Shown here: positions 45,301 through 53,627 of the stretch, one piece after another
How positions within the stretch are numbered: the stretch's first letter is position 1
Layout of the letters: each line of letters opens with the position of its first letter
Source: Phascolarctobacterium sp.
GTDB taxonomy: Bacteria > Bacillota > Negativicutes > Acidaminococcales > Acidaminococcaceae
Assembly: GCA_030531205.1 (NCBI GenBank)
Contig: JAUNOC010000003.1
Coordinates: forward strand, 62,001 to 126,000
Direction: 5' to 3'
DNA length: 64,000 nucleotides
Notes under the pieces: model-generated
Databases searched by the model: none
Told to the model about the DNA's origin: nothing
What the model saw: only the letters and a program-made list of their open reading frames with translations
Position numbers and translations under genes: made by a program

Positions 45301-45839
45301 AAGTATATTCTAACACCGGTGGACAATCTTCCAAATCCACTCCTACAGCGGCTATTGCAAAATTTGCAGCAAGCGGCAAGAAGACCAAAAAGAAAGATTT
45401 GGGAATGATGGCCATGAGTTATGGCTATGTGTATGTGGCACAAATCAATATGGGTGCAGACAGGGCACAGACCTTGAAAGCACTGATTGAAGCGGAAGCA
45501 TACGAAGGCCCGTCCCTGATTATTGCTTATGCACCGTGCATTAACCACGGTTTGAAAGCAGGCATGGGCAAGAGCCAGCTGGAAGGCAAAAAAGCGGTGG
45601 AAGCAGGATATTGGGCAAATTATCGCTTTAACCCGGATTTGAAGGAAAAGGGTGAGAATCCCTTCACTTTGGACAGCAATGACCCCACGGGCAATTTCCG
45701 TGAATTCCTGATGGGTGAAGTGCGTTACGCATCACTGCAAAAACTTTTCCCGGACAAAGCAGAAGAACTTTTTGCAAAGACGGAAAAGGATGCAAAAGAG
45801 CGTTTGGCGGGTTATAAGAAACTTGCAGGAAAAGAATAA
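42312..45839 (+). CDS. nifJ: Pyruvate:ferredoxin (flavodoxin) oxidoreductase
   Basis: Oxidises pyruvate with CoA to acetyl-CoA and CO2, reducing ferredoxin. It is the central pyruvate enzyme of anaerobes. The single chain of 1175 residues has the usual domains in order: YPITPSSPMAE at the N-terminus, the CoA and gamma domains, two 4Fe-4S motifs (CIQCNQCAFVCP and CQGCGSCAQVCP), a further cysteine site GACAGCGE and the thiamine-diphosphate motif GGDGWGYDIGYGGLDHVL followed by NTGGQSS. It ends at a strong terminator. Confidence 0.97.
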   Translation: MAKTKKLMKTMDGNTAAAHISYAFTDVAAIYPITPSSPMAEVVDEWAANGKKNLFGQQVRVVEMQSEAGASGAVHGSLQAGALTTTYTASQGLLLMIPNMYKMAGELLPAVFHVSARALATSSLSIFGDQQDVMAARQTGFAMLAEGSVQEVMDMAAVAHLSAIKGRVPFVNFFDGFRTSHEIQKVEVMDYADLDKLLDKKAVDEFRKRALNPDNPVIRGTNQNPDIYFQTRESVNEYYNKLPAIVEDYLAKISKITGREYKLFNYYGDPKATDVVVAMGSCTETLRTVVDYLRKKGKKVGVVAVHLYRPFVGDKLLAAIPKTAKRIAVLDRTKEPGALGEPLYLDVRSAFYESKRQPLIIGGRYGLGSKEFLPGDALAVFENLAKKNPKTGFTVGITDDVTNLSLASKHLDVTPEGTKGCKFWGLGSDGTVGANKSAIKIIGDHTNMYAQGYFFYDSKKSGGVTVSHLRFGKTPIQAPYLVNAADFVAVHNQSYVYKYNVCNGLKKGGTFLLNCNWKAEELDEVLPGAMKRYLAENKVQFYIIDAVAIAKEIGLGGRINMIMQSAFFKLADIIPIEDAVKYLKDAVEHSYGKKGQNVVDMNNAAIDKGIDAIVKVEIPAKWAKAKDSHMPKKTGNKFVDKVMVPMNRLDGDLLPVSAFAKDHADGTFPSGTTKYEKRGTAIDVPEWQVEACIQCNQCAFVCPHAAIRPVLMTEEEATKAPKSMKFKDALGAPGLKFSMQVSPMDCQGCGSCAQVCPAPQMKALVMKALETQADQKAAWEYAINQVTHKPNPMSKNTIKGVQFEEPLLEFSGACAGCGESPYAKLITQLFGDRMMISNATGCTSIWGAAAPSMPYTKNHAGHGPSWANSLFEDNAEYGLGMCVGVRQEREHVASLVKELLASDKTPADLKEVASAWLTGMMVTEGTRERADALAAAVEKYKAKCPVCKALFAAKQFFVKRSHWIFGGDGWGYDIGYGGLDHVLASGENVNVMVFDTEVYSNTGGQSSKSTPTAAIAKFAASGKKTKKKDLGMMAMSYGYVYVAQINMGADRAQTLKALIEAEAYEGPSLIIAYAPCINHGLKAGMGKSQLEGKKAVEAGYWANYRFNPDLKEKGENPFTLDSNDPTGNFREFLMGEVRYASLQKLFPDKAEELFAKTEKDAKERLAGYKKLAGKE

Positions 45840-45844
45840 CAAAA

Positions 45845-45879
45845 AAAAACATCCCATGCATCGCACGGGATGTTTTTTT
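45845..45879. terminator. Rho-independent terminator after nifJ
   Basis: AAAAACATCCC and GGGATGTTTTTTT form a stem with an 11-base loop. It sits between nifJ and the convergent tRNA-Thr gene and has A and T tracts for both directions. Confidence 0.88.
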
Positions 45880-45887
45880 GTTGTGTC

Positions 45888-45963
45888 TGGAGCTAACGGC
45901 AGGAATCGAACCTGTGACCTGCTGATTACGAATCAGCTGCTCTACCGACTGAGCTACGTTAGC
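45888..45963 (-). tRNA. tRNA-Thr (anticodon CGT)
   Basis: The minus strand folds as a 76-base tRNA: acceptor GCTAACG / CGTTAGC, D arm GCTC...GAGC, anticodon stem CTGAT / ATCAG with loop TTCGTAA (anticodon CGT), T arm with GGTTCGATTCC, and an encoded CCA end. The anticodon reads ACG codons. Confidence 0.96.
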
Positions 45964-45980
45964 ATAAAAGTGCGGTAATT

Positions 45981-46032
45981 ATCTTACCACACTTATTCTT
46001 TATTGGCAAGAGATTATTTTTTGTGCTATAAT
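45981..46032. promoter_or_regulatory. Divergent promoters sharing their -35 bases
   Basis: Minus strand (tRNA-Thr): TTGCCA at 46009-46004 and TAAGAT at 45986-45981, 17 bases apart. Plus strand (sulfatase): TTGGCA at 46003-46008 and TATAAT at 46027-46032, 18 bases apart. The two -35 hexamers overlap on opposite strands, so polymerase could serve only one gene at a time. Confidence 0.65.
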
Positions 46033-46039
46033 ATTTTTC

Positions 46040-47947
46040 ATGTTTGCAAAAAAAATAAGCCGTTGCCGTTTTTTATTAAGTTTGGCAGGGGTATATATAA
46101 TTACACAATTTATTTTGCGCTGGCTTTTTCTTATCTTCAGCAGGCATGATGTGAACTGGGAGTTTGCGGATATAGTCAAAACTTTTCTTTTGGGATTTGG
46201 CTATGATGCTTTAGCTTTTCTTTATTTGCTTTTGCCTGTGGCATTTGTGCTGTTGGCTAAGGATGCTTGTTTGGAGCATGGGTGGGTAAGAAAAATTCTA
46301 ATGGCAATGCTCTATATATTTGCCGCTTTCACTGCCTTTGTATTCATTAGCGAATTTTATTTTTGGGATGAATTTCAGAGCCGTTACAATTTTATTGCGG
46401 TTGATTATTTGATTTATACTCAGGAACTTTTTGGCAATATTTTCCAAAGTTATAATCTCTGCATTATTATTGGCTGTGAAGTGCTGCTGGCAGGGATTTT
46501 TATTTTTGTTTTGAAAAAGATTTTGCCTTTACAATTCACAACAAAAACTTGTGGCAGACGGTTGACGGAGTTTGGAACTTATGTGTTGGCATTGCTCGCA
46601 GGAACTTATCTTTTGTCCAGCAATGTGGCAACTGTGGTTTCGCAAAATGTGTATAACCAGGAAATTGCCCGTAATGGTGTGTATCAGTTTGTGTACGCAT
46701 TTTTTAACAATGAATTGGATTACAACCGGTTTTATCGGCACGGGGATGATAAGCAAGTTATTCAAAAATTGCGAAGAAAAATGGCTTTGTGCCAAGGTAA
46801 TTTTGCCAATGACAAGGATTTGACAAGAAATATTATTAATCATAATCAGTTCAGCGGGAAAACGCCGAATATTTGTGTAATCGTGGTGGAGTCGTTGAGT
46901 GCCCGTTATACGGGTATGGACGGAAATAAGAACTCTCTTACTCCCCGCTTGGATGAAATTGCGAAAAAGTCATTTTGTTATACGAATGTTTATGCTACGG
47001 GAACCCGTACGGTGCGTGGTTTGGAAGCGGTAACTCTTTCTGTTCCGCCCACTCCCGGTCAGAGTATTTTACGGCGTGAAAATTGCTTGGACTTACATAA
47101 TGTGGGGACTGAACTGCGTGGGCATGGGTATGCTACGGAGTTTGTTTATGGCGGTTACGGGTATTTTGATAATATGAATGCTTTTTTTGAAGGCAATAAG
47201 TTTGATATTTATGACAGAAATTCTATTCCTAAAGAAAAGGTTTTTAATGACACAATCTGGGGTGTGGCGGACGAAATTTTATTTGACAAAGTTTTGGAAC
47301 GGCTGGATGAACAGAGTGCCAAAGACGAGCCAACTTTGCAGATTGTGCTAACCACCACTAATCACAGACCATTTACTTTTCCTAAAGGCAGGATTGATGC
47401 TCCACAAGGTGTTCGTGATTCGGTAGTAAAATATACGGACTGGGCCATTGATGATTTTCTGAAAAAGGCGGCGAAGAAACCTTGGTTTGAAAATACGGTC
47501 TTTGTAATTTTGGCAGACCATAATGCTTTGGCGGCGGGCAAGGTGGAACTGCCTGTTGCCAGTTACAAAATACCTTGCATAGTATATGCGCCTAAATATT
47601 TCAGGCATCAGGTGAATAACCGTTTGATGAGTCAGATTGATGTTCTGCCAACGGTCTTCGGTATGTTGGGGTTCAGTTATCAAACCAAGAATATGGGGTA
47701 TGATATAAATAAATTGTCTGTGGGGGCAGAGAGAATGTTCATCAGCACTTATCAGCAGATGGGCTTTGTGAAGGGTGATAAACTTTGCGTTTTGTCACCG
47801 GGGAATCATGTGAATTGCTACCGCATTAAGGACTTTGCTCTGAGTGAGTATGAGCCAATTCCTGAAGACGGGGAACTTGTTGAGGAAGCGGTAACTTGGT
47901 ATCAGGGAGCAAGCACACTTTACAAGCAGGGATGCCTGAAGGAATGA
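46040..47947 (+). CDS. LtaS/MdoB-like membrane sulfatase (phosphoglycerol transferase superfamily)
   Basis: This 635-residue protein has five predicted membrane segments in the first 200 residues, followed by an extracytoplasmic alkaline-phosphatase-fold domain: CVIVVESLSARYTGMDG with the first metal site, the nucleophile Thr in YATGTRTVRGLEA, LTTTNHRPF and FVILADHNA with late metal ligands. Relatives make lipoteichoic acid or glycerol-phosphate-modified glucans. In a diderm the MdoB-type role of adding phosphoglycerol to a periplasmic polymer is likelier, but the acceptor is unknown. No Shine-Dalgarno; the -10 ends seven bases before the ATG. Confidence 0.88.
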   Translation: MFAKKISRCRFLLSLAGVYIITQFILRWLFLIFSRHDVNWEFADIVKTFLLGFGYDALAFLYLLLPVAFVLLAKDACLEHGWVRKILMAMLYIFAAFTAFVFISEFYFWDEFQSRYNFIAVDYLIYTQELFGNIFQSYNLCIIIGCEVLLAGIFIFVLKKILPLQFTTKTCGRRLTEFGTYVLALLAGTYLLSSNVATVVSQNVYNQEIARNGVYQFVYAFFNNELDYNRFYRHGDDKQVIQKLRRKMALCQGNFANDKDLTRNIINHNQFSGKTPNICVIVVESLSARYTGMDGNKNSLTPRLDEIAKKSFCYTNVYATGTRTVRGLEAVTLSVPPTPGQSILRRENCLDLHNVGTELRGHGYATEFVYGGYGYFDNMNAFFEGNKFDIYDRNSIPKEKVFNDTIWGVADEILFDKVLERLDEQSAKDEPTLQIVLTTTNHRPFTFPKGRIDAPQGVRDSVVKYTDWAIDDFLKKAAKKPWFENTVFVILADHNALAAGKVELPVASYKIPCIVYAPKYFRHQVNNRLMSQIDVLPTVFGMLGFSYQTKNMGYDINKLSVGAERMFISTYQQMGFVKGDKLCVLSPGNHVNCYRIKDFALSEYEPIPEDGELVEEAVTWYQGASTLYKQGCLKE

Positions 47948-47989
47948 GTATATAAAAACATTTATTAAGAAAAATATGGAAAATTATAT

Positions 47990-48017
47990 AGACGCATGTG
48001 CAATGCGTCTATTTTTA
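47990..48017 (+). terminator. Rho-independent terminator
   Basis: AGACGCA (47990-47996) and TGCGTCT (48004-48010) form a stem followed by ATTTTTA. It separates the sulfatase gene from tRNA-Leu. TGGTATAAT just after it (48018-48026) is an extended -10 for the tRNA. Confidence 0.8.
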
Positions 48018-48049
48018 TGGTATAATATAATATCTTATTATTTTAATAT

Positions 48050-48134
48050 GCGGGTGTGGCGGAATTGGCAGACGCACCAGACTTAGGATCTGGCGAGTTC
48101 GCTCATGCAGGTTCAAGTCCTGTCACCCGCACCA
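48050..48134 (+). tRNA. tRNA-Leu (anticodon TAG)
   Basis: The 85-base class II tRNA has acceptor GCGGGTG / CACCCGC, D arm, anticodon stem CCAGA / TCTGG with loop CTTAGGA (anticodon TAG), a long variable arm CGAGTTCGCTCATG, T arm with GGTTCAAGTCC, and an encoded ACCA end. Confidence 0.97.
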
Positions 48135-48158
48135 CAATTTATTTACATAGGAGAGTAT

Positions 48159-49199
48159 ATGCGGTTAGCAAAGATTATTTTGACAGCAATATTGGTTGTG
48201 GGGGCTGCGACCACGGTTTGGGCGGAGGATGATAATTCTGTCAAAGCTGTTCGTGGAGCGAAAATTACTCAGGCGGAAGAAACTTTGAATATTAAAGTGG
48301 CAGGAGATATTGCTGATCCCGGAAAACCTAAAAAAGAGTATAAAGATGGTGAGTTTGGCATTAATATTTATAGCGAAAAGAGTTTGGGATGGAATTTTTT
48401 GACCAATGTAGTTTCTGTTGATACGGGGACAGGTGGGGATAACATTCGCCTTACAGTTGGGGAGAATGGTGTTAATGTGGCAGTTGAGAAACTGCGTTAT
48501 TGGCCGGGGGTGGATTGGTATCAGCCTGTGGAAACGGTGGCCGAGTTCACTTCTGACACAGATAAAACTTACGAATTAAAGTTGCCTTTGAATGAGAAAA
48601 ATGCGTCCTACCGTGTATGTGCGAGTAAGGGGGAAAAAATTTCACGTATTTATTTGTCTTCTAAAACATTCAGCCGGGGTGTAGAGTATGAGTTTGTCAG
48701 CACTGATTATGTTGATTATAAGTTAGAGAATTACGAACCCATGAGTCATTTGGCAAGGGTATATGCTTATTGGACTGTCCATAAAGGGGAAGATGTCCGT
48801 TATATTAGAACTCTTTATTGGCGTACCATTGCCACCAGTTGGTCCATGGTTATGAGTAAGGTGGCTCCTTTAGATGAGGACGGGTATTATCATTCTACGG
48901 AATGGTTTTTTGATGAGTTTGCTTATGCGCTTTTTCCGGGTATTGACTGGCCGGATTTAAGGCGTGAAGATCATGTGCTGTGGTTTGCAGAGCGTCCTGA
49001 ACCTTATGTTATCCGTCGGCGTACTTTTGACATTAATCAGGTTGATATTATCAGACAACGGCGTGAGGGAGAACATTTAGTAGTAACCATGCGGGTAAAA
49101 GGTGGTAAGAAGGATAAGGATGTGGATATTTATATGACGGCGGCAAATCGTTATAAACATCCCTTCCCCTGGAAAATTGAAAAGGGTGTGATTTTATAA
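48159..49199 (+). CDS. Exported protein of unknown function
   Basis: A 346-residue protein with a signal peptide (RLAKIILTAILVVGAATTVWA, cleavage after AxA). The mature part is soluble, beta-rich and aromatic-rich (WPGVDWYQPVETVAEF, EWFFDEFAYALFPGIDWP). I recognise no family. Start 48159 is chosen because TAGGAGAG precedes it; an in-frame upstream extension would start inside tRNA-Leu. It shares one base with the next small gene (TAATG), which places both with murA. Confidence 0.8.
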   Translation: MRLAKIILTAILVVGAATTVWAEDDNSVKAVRGAKITQAEETLNIKVAGDIADPGKPKKEYKDGEFGINIYSEKSLGWNFLTNVVSVDTGTGGDNIRLTVGENGVNVAVEKLRYWPGVDWYQPVETVAEFTSDTDKTYELKLPLNEKNASYRVCASKGEKISRIYLSSKTFSRGVEYEFVSTDYVDYKLENYEPMSHLARVYAYWTVHKGEDVRYIRTLYWRTIATSWSMVMSKVAPLDEDGYYHSTEWFFDEFAYALFPGIDWPDLRREDHVLWFAERPEPYVIRRRTFDINQVDIIRQRREGEHLVVTMRVKGGKKDKDVDIYMTAANRYKHPFPWKIEKGVIL

Positions 49200-49384
49200 T
49201 GGCAGATGTAATGGCGGAGATGACCGGCAGTCAGATGGCAATATTAAAAATGGAAATCGCAGAACTTCGTAAACGTTTGACGGAAGTAACTGATGAAGAA
49301 GTGAAAAAAATGATTCGTCGGGAAATTATGAACAAAGAAACACATTACAATATTTTGGCAGACCGTATGCGTTTGCAAAATTAA
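49199..49384 (+). CDS. Small helical protein of 61 residues (hypothetical)
   Basis: The frame starts at the stop codon of the upstream gene (TAATG) and ends 19 bases before murA. It encodes a single charged amphipathic helix pattern (ILKMEIAELRKRLTEV, DEEVKKMIRREIM). I do not recognise it. Its overlap with the upstream gene and its short spacing to murA make it a likely real gene of the same operon. Confidence 0.65.
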   Translation: MADVMAEMTGSQMAILKMEIAELRKRLTEVTDEEVKKMIRREIMNKETHYNILADRMRLQN

Positions 49385-49403
49385 TGGTTAGAGGGTAGAT
49401 AAA

Positions 49404-50663
49404 TTGGAAAAATTATTGATTACAGGTGGTAGGGCGTTACAAGGGAGAATAATAGTTGGCGGAGCAAAGAATGCGGTACTTCCGATTATTATTGCTTCTC
49501 TTTTAGCGAAAACACCAAGCCGTTTTGATGAAGTGCCAATGTTAGAGGATGTGCGGACAATCAGTCAGGTATTGAGACATTTGGGGGTTAAAGTGGATGA
49601 CAGCGAACCAAATGTTTTGACGGTGGATAGCAGGGACATTACCAGTTTTGAACCACCTTACGATTTGGTCAGTACAATGAGGGCATCTTTTTTGGTGTTG
49701 GGCCCATTAATTGCGAGGATGGGTAAGGCAAGAATTTCTATGCCGGGCGGTTGTGCTATCGGTGCCCGTCCTATTGATATCCATTTGAAAGCGTTTGAGG
49801 CATTAGGGGTGGAGATTGAGCAGGGTCACGGTTATATTGAAGCCAATGCTCCAAAAGGAATTAAGGGTGCAACTATTTATTTTGATTTTCCCAGTGTAGG
49901 TGCTACGGAACATGTGATGATGTTGGCGGCTCTTGCTAAAGGAAAAACTGTTCTGGAAAATGTGGCACAGGAGCCGGAAATAGTTGACTTGGCAAACTAC
50001 TTAAACAAAATGGGAGCCAAGGTGCGTGGTGCAGGAACTGCAGTCATTAAGATTGAAGGTGTTAAAGAGTTACACGGAGCGGATTATACAATTATCCCGG
50101 ACCGTATAGAAGCAGGTACATATATGATTGCTGCGGCTATGACTGGCGGGGATGTTATTATAGAGAATGTTTTGCCGGAGCATCAAAAACCTTTGACAGC
50201 CAAACTGCGTGAGGCAGGTGCCATTGTAGAAGAAGATGTGGACAGAATTCATGTGGTAAGTAATGGTCAGTTAAAAGCAGTGGATGTTAAAACTTTGCCG
50301 TTCCCAGGATTTCCTACAGACATGCAGGCACAAATTATGGCTATGCTGGTGGTGGCAAATGGCAGAAGCCGGGTGACGGAAACGGTCTTTGAAAATCGTT
50401 TTATGCATGTGACTGAACTGATGCGGATGGGGGCGAAAATTACTACGGAAGGGCGTAGTGCGTCCATAGACGGTCCGGCACATTTAACTGGATGTCAGGT
50501 GCGATGTACGGACTTAAGAGCAGGTGCGGCAATGATTTTGGCGGCACTTGTGGCAGAAGGACAGACCAGTATTGTTGATTTGCATCATATTGACAGAGGA
50601 TATGAAAATATAGTTGAAAAATTGCGTGGGATTGGAGCCCAAATTGAGAGAGTGAAGGAGTAA
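49404..50663 (+). CDS. murA: UDP-N-acetylglucosamine 1-carboxyvinyltransferase
   Basis: Adds enolpyruvate to UDP-GlcNAc, the first committed step of peptidoglycan synthesis and the target of fosfomycin. The 419 residues are complete: GGAKNAVLPIIIASLL near the start, the catalytic and fosfomycin-sensitive Cys117 in PGGCAIGARPID, PDRIEAGTYMIAAA, and FPTDMQAQ. The start codon is TTG at 49404 with AGAGGG upstream. It is five bases upstream of mreB. Confidence 0.95.
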   Translation: MEKLLITGGRALQGRIIVGGAKNAVLPIIIASLLAKTPSRFDEVPMLEDVRTISQVLRHLGVKVDDSEPNVLTVDSRDITSFEPPYDLVSTMRASFLVLGPLIARMGKARISMPGGCAIGARPIDIHLKAFEALGVEIEQGHGYIEANAPKGIKGATIYFDFPSVGATEHVMMLAALAKGKTVLENVAQEPEIVDLANYLNKMGAKVRGAGTAVIKIEGVKELHGADYTIIPDRIEAGTYMIAAAMTGGDVIIENVLPEHQKPLTAKLREAGAIVEEDVDRIHVVSNGQLKAVDVKTLPFPGFPTDMQAQIMAMLVVANGRSRVTETVFENRFMHVTELMRMGAKITTEGRSASIDGPAHLTGCQVRCTDLRAGAAMILAALVAEGQTSIVDLHHIDRGYENIVEKLRGIGAQIERVKE

Positions 50664-50667
50664 AATT

Positions 50668-51708
50668 ATGTTTAAGAGTGTTGACATCGGTATTGATTTA
50701 GGTACGGCCAATATTTTGGTTTATGAAAAGGACAAGGGTGTTGTTTTCAGTGAACCGAGTGTGGTGGCATTGGACAAGAAAAATCAAAAGGTTTTGGCAA
50801 TTGGTCATGAGGCACGGGAACTTTTGGGGCGTTCACCAGAAAACATTATAACCGTAAGACCTTTGCGGGAAGGTGTTATTGCAAAATACACTATTACTCA
50901 AAGGATGCTTGCCATGATTATTGAAAAGGTTTGTGGCAGAAGTTTGTTTTTCAAACCCCGTGTTATGGTGTGTGTGCCTGTTGGCATTACCAGTGTGGAG
51001 AAAAGGGCGGTTTTGGAAGCCGCTATGCATGGTGGTGCATCTAAAACTTATTTAATTGAAGAACCGATGGCTGCAGCATTGGGTGCCGGTGTTGATATTG
51101 GACTGCCCCGTGGCAATATGGTGGTTGATATTGGCGGTGGCAGTACGGATGTGGCAATTTTGTCTTTGGGTGGCATTGTTGTTGATAACAGTACCCGTAT
51201 TGGCGGTGATCATTTTGACGAAGCCATTGCTTCCTATGTAAAACGGGAAAAAGGTGTTACTATAGGTGAACGGACGGCGGAGGAAATTAAAATTAAAGTG
51301 GCTACAGTTTCCACATCAGGGCGTAATGATGAGATTGAAGTGCGTGGTCATGATAACGTTTCCGGCTTGCCCAAAACTATTACGGTAACAAGTGCAGAAT
51401 GTCGTGAGGCATTAGCAGATTCTGTACAAACTTTGTTGAATGCTGTTCGTCAGGTTTTGGAAAAATGTCCGCCGGAACTTTCTGCGGATATTATTGACAA
51501 TGGTATTTACTTGACCGGCGGCGGTGCGTTGTTGGACGGTTTGGCAACAGTATTGCATGAGGAAACAAAAATCGATATGCACATTGCCTCTGACCCGTTG
51601 AATTGCGTAGCCATTGGTACGGGTATCGCTTTACGGTCTTTAGATATGTTGCATAATGGTGAAATTTTCACTTATGCCAATATTGCCTCCAATATGGCTA
51701 AAAGATAG
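50668..51708 (+). CDS. mreB: Actin-like cell-shape protein MreB/Mbl
   Basis: A 346-residue actin-fold protein that polymerises under the membrane and organises wall synthesis. It has IGIDLGTANILVY (phosphate 1), MVVDIGGGSTDVAIL (phosphate 2), EEPMAAALGAGVDI and ITLTGGGALLDG-like adenosine motif (YLTGGGALLDGLA). The N-terminus MFKSVDIG lacks a long amphipathic helix. Pairing with murA is like the murAA-mbl region of Bacillus, so an Mbl-type role is plausible. Confidence 0.94.
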   Translation: MFKSVDIGIDLGTANILVYEKDKGVVFSEPSVVALDKKNQKVLAIGHEARELLGRSPENIITVRPLREGVIAKYTITQRMLAMIIEKVCGRSLFFKPRVMVCVPVGITSVEKRAVLEAAMHGGASKTYLIEEPMAAALGAGVDIGLPRGNMVVDIGGGSTDVAILSLGGIVVDNSTRIGGDHFDEAIASYVKREKGVTIGERTAEEIKIKVATVSTSGRNDEIEVRGHDNVSGLPKTITVTSAECREALADSVQTLLNAVRQVLEKCPPELSADIIDNGIYLTGGGALLDGLATVLHEETKIDMHIASDPLNCVAIGTGIALRSLDMLHNGEIFTYANIASNMAKR

Positions 51709-51919
51709 TTATCAGGTGTCAGGTTTCAGGTAACAGGGTTAAGAGAATGATAATGCGTAATTCGCAATGCGTAATTATAGTAGGATGTTCCTGTGATTAT
51801 GGCAGGAAAGTTAGATGAAAGCGAAAGTAACCCTCTCCCCGGGGAGAGGGAATTAAAGGGTGTGGGGAAAACTTCGGGAAGAAGTTAGAAATCTTTGGTA
51901 AGAGATTAAGAGGTTAGAT
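51709..51919 (+). repeat. Dispersed GTTCC element
   Basis: It begins with a TCAGGTGTCAGGTTTCAGG tract, then TAATGCG arms, the core at 51787-51801 and the hairpin CCCTCTCCCCGGGGAGAGGG (about 51831), identical to that at about 16383. The GGAACATAGAA loop is missing. No gene is present. Confidence 0.78.
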
Positions 51920-53572
51920 ATGAAGAAGTTTATCAGATTTTTAATTTTATGTGTGATTTGTTTGTTTAGCAGTGTGGCACTGGCTAATGTTTCTTTTATG
52001 CCTTTGCGTGATTTGAAAGCAGGTATGAAGGGAATTGGTAAAACAGTTATCGTTGGCGATAAAATTGAAACATTTGATGTTGAGATTTTGGGTGTGCAGG
52101 GGTCTCCTGCTTTGGGGGAAACCATTTTTGCCCGCTTAAGTGGTGATTTGATCGAAAAAGTTGGTGGTGTTGCTCAGGGAATGAGCGGCAGCCCTGTATA
52201 TATAGATGGTCGTTTGGTAGGGGCTGTGGCTTTTGGCCGTTCTTTTAACGACCCTCATTATTGTTTTTTGACACCTATTCATCAAATGTTGGAATTGGTG
52301 GATGAGGTGCATTATCCGTCCAATTGGTTGCCAAAGGGGACGGCTTTAAGTGCTGGCGGCTTTACAGAAGATGGTTTGACACATTTGAAAGAGCGCTTGG
52401 CACCTTTCGGACTGGATGCTGTTCCCGGTGGTTGCGGTGAAGTTAATACTGGTAATTTTGAAGCCGGCGGCAGTGTTGGTGTTTCTTTAATCAATGGTGA
52501 TATGACTTTGGGTGCTTTAGGTACGGTTACTTGGGTTGATGATGAGGGCAATCTTTTGGCTTTCGGACATCAATTCCTGAAACGGGGCGGTGCCCAGTTT
52601 TTTATGAATAAGGTATGGGTTTTGGGAGTTGTTCCCAATATGATGTCCAGTTATAAAGTGGGACAGATTGGTCAGGTTGCGGGAAAAATTACTCAGGACC
52701 GGGCATCCGGTGTGGCCGGCCTGATTGGTGAAGGTCCCAAGCCCATTCCTCTTGTTGTAAATGTGGGGGACTTTGAACGTGGCTCATTCAACACCATGAG
52801 TGTTAATTTGGTGGAAGATGAATTGCTTTTACCGGAACTGGTAGATTCCGCAGTTTATAATTGCCTGACAAAGACCTGTGACAGAGTTGGCGGAGGTACG
52901 GCACAACTCAGTTTTGATTTAGAGGCGTTGAATGAAAAGGGTGAAAAATATAATGTTCATCGTGACAATATGTATTTTGCCGTAAGCGGTCTGTTGAAAA
53001 ACTTAGACAACGAGATGACGGGGATTATTTCTAATCTGTCTTTGAATAAATTTGATGCTTTGGATGTACGCAGGATTAATGTGGATGTAAAAGTTACCCA
53101 GGATTTGCGTGTTGTGGAACTGAAAGAAATTTCTATTCCCAGAAAGGACTATCGTGCAGGGGATAAGGTGCCTGTCATTGTGAAAATGAAACCTTATCGT
53201 GGAGAAGAATTTAAGCGCGCTTTGGAATTTACAATTCCGAAGGATTACAAAGATAAAAAGATTACAATTTCAGTCCGTGGTGGTTCCAGTTTGTTGTGGC
53301 TGGAACGTCTGTTACGAAATAAGCAGGATGAGCAAATGCCTTTGCAGAGCAAGGAGTCCAAACAGGTTTTGAAGGACTATATTGAGAACTTGAAAATTGG
53401 TGACAAGAATAATGAACTCATAGTTGATTTGGGTGGTAAAAATGTTTTGCAGTTGGCAAAAAAGAGCGAAGCGGGTTTGGCAGGTCTGTTGAAGGGAACT
53501 CCGTCCAAAGTTAAGCAGGCCTATGATTTCATTGTTATTGGTGATTTGGAAGTTTCTTTCAAAGTTAAATGA
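51920..53572 (+). CDS. SpoIVB-type (S55) serine peptidase-domain protein, exported
   Basis: This 550-residue protein has a signal peptide (FIRFLILCVICLFSSVALA). The S55 domain follows at about 25-330: LKAGMKGIGKTVIVGDKIE at its start and the catalytic serine in GGVAQGMSGSPVYIDGR, about residue 94. The C-terminal 220 residues are beta-rich. SpoIVB itself activates sporulation sigma-K processing, but in diderm Firmicutes these proteins occur without that context. The neighbours (mreB, mla operon) suggest an envelope role. Why start 51920: it begins at the signal peptide, with AAGAGGTTAG upstream. Confidence 0.85.
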   Translation: MKKFIRFLILCVICLFSSVALANVSFMPLRDLKAGMKGIGKTVIVGDKIETFDVEILGVQGSPALGETIFARLSGDLIEKVGGVAQGMSGSPVYIDGRLVGAVAFGRSFNDPHYCFLTPIHQMLELVDEVHYPSNWLPKGTALSAGGFTEDGLTHLKERLAPFGLDAVPGGCGEVNTGNFEAGGSVGVSLINGDMTLGALGTVTWVDDEGNLLAFGHQFLKRGGAQFFMNKVWVLGVVPNMMSSYKVGQIGQVAGKITQDRASGVAGLIGEGPKPIPLVVNVGDFERGSFNTMSVNLVEDELLLPELVDSAVYNCLTKTCDRVGGGTAQLSFDLEALNEKGEKYNVHRDNMYFAVSGLLKNLDNEMTGIISNLSLNKFDALDVRRINVDVKVTQDLRVVELKEISIPRKDYRAGDKVPVIVKMKPYRGEEFKRALEFTIPKDYKDKKITISVRGGSSLLWLERLLRNKQDEQMPLQSKESKQVLKDYIENLKIGDKNNELIVDLGGKNVLQLAKKSEAGLAGLLKGTPSKVKQAYDFIVIGDLEVSFKVK

Positions 53573-53627
53573 CATAAATTTGTCATAATTTGCGATTAGA
53601 ATACAATCACGCAGGGGTTGGGATTGA

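Noticed and set aside
48105-48158. N-terminal extension of the 48159 protein into tRNA-Leu
   Set aside because: The extension would be translated from the tRNA. A ribosome site and a signal peptide fix the start at 48159.
39121-51750. CRISPR array among the TTTCAGG-type repeats
   Set aside because: The repeats are 7-11 bases, degenerate and directly adjacent, with no unique spacers of constant length and no cas genes.
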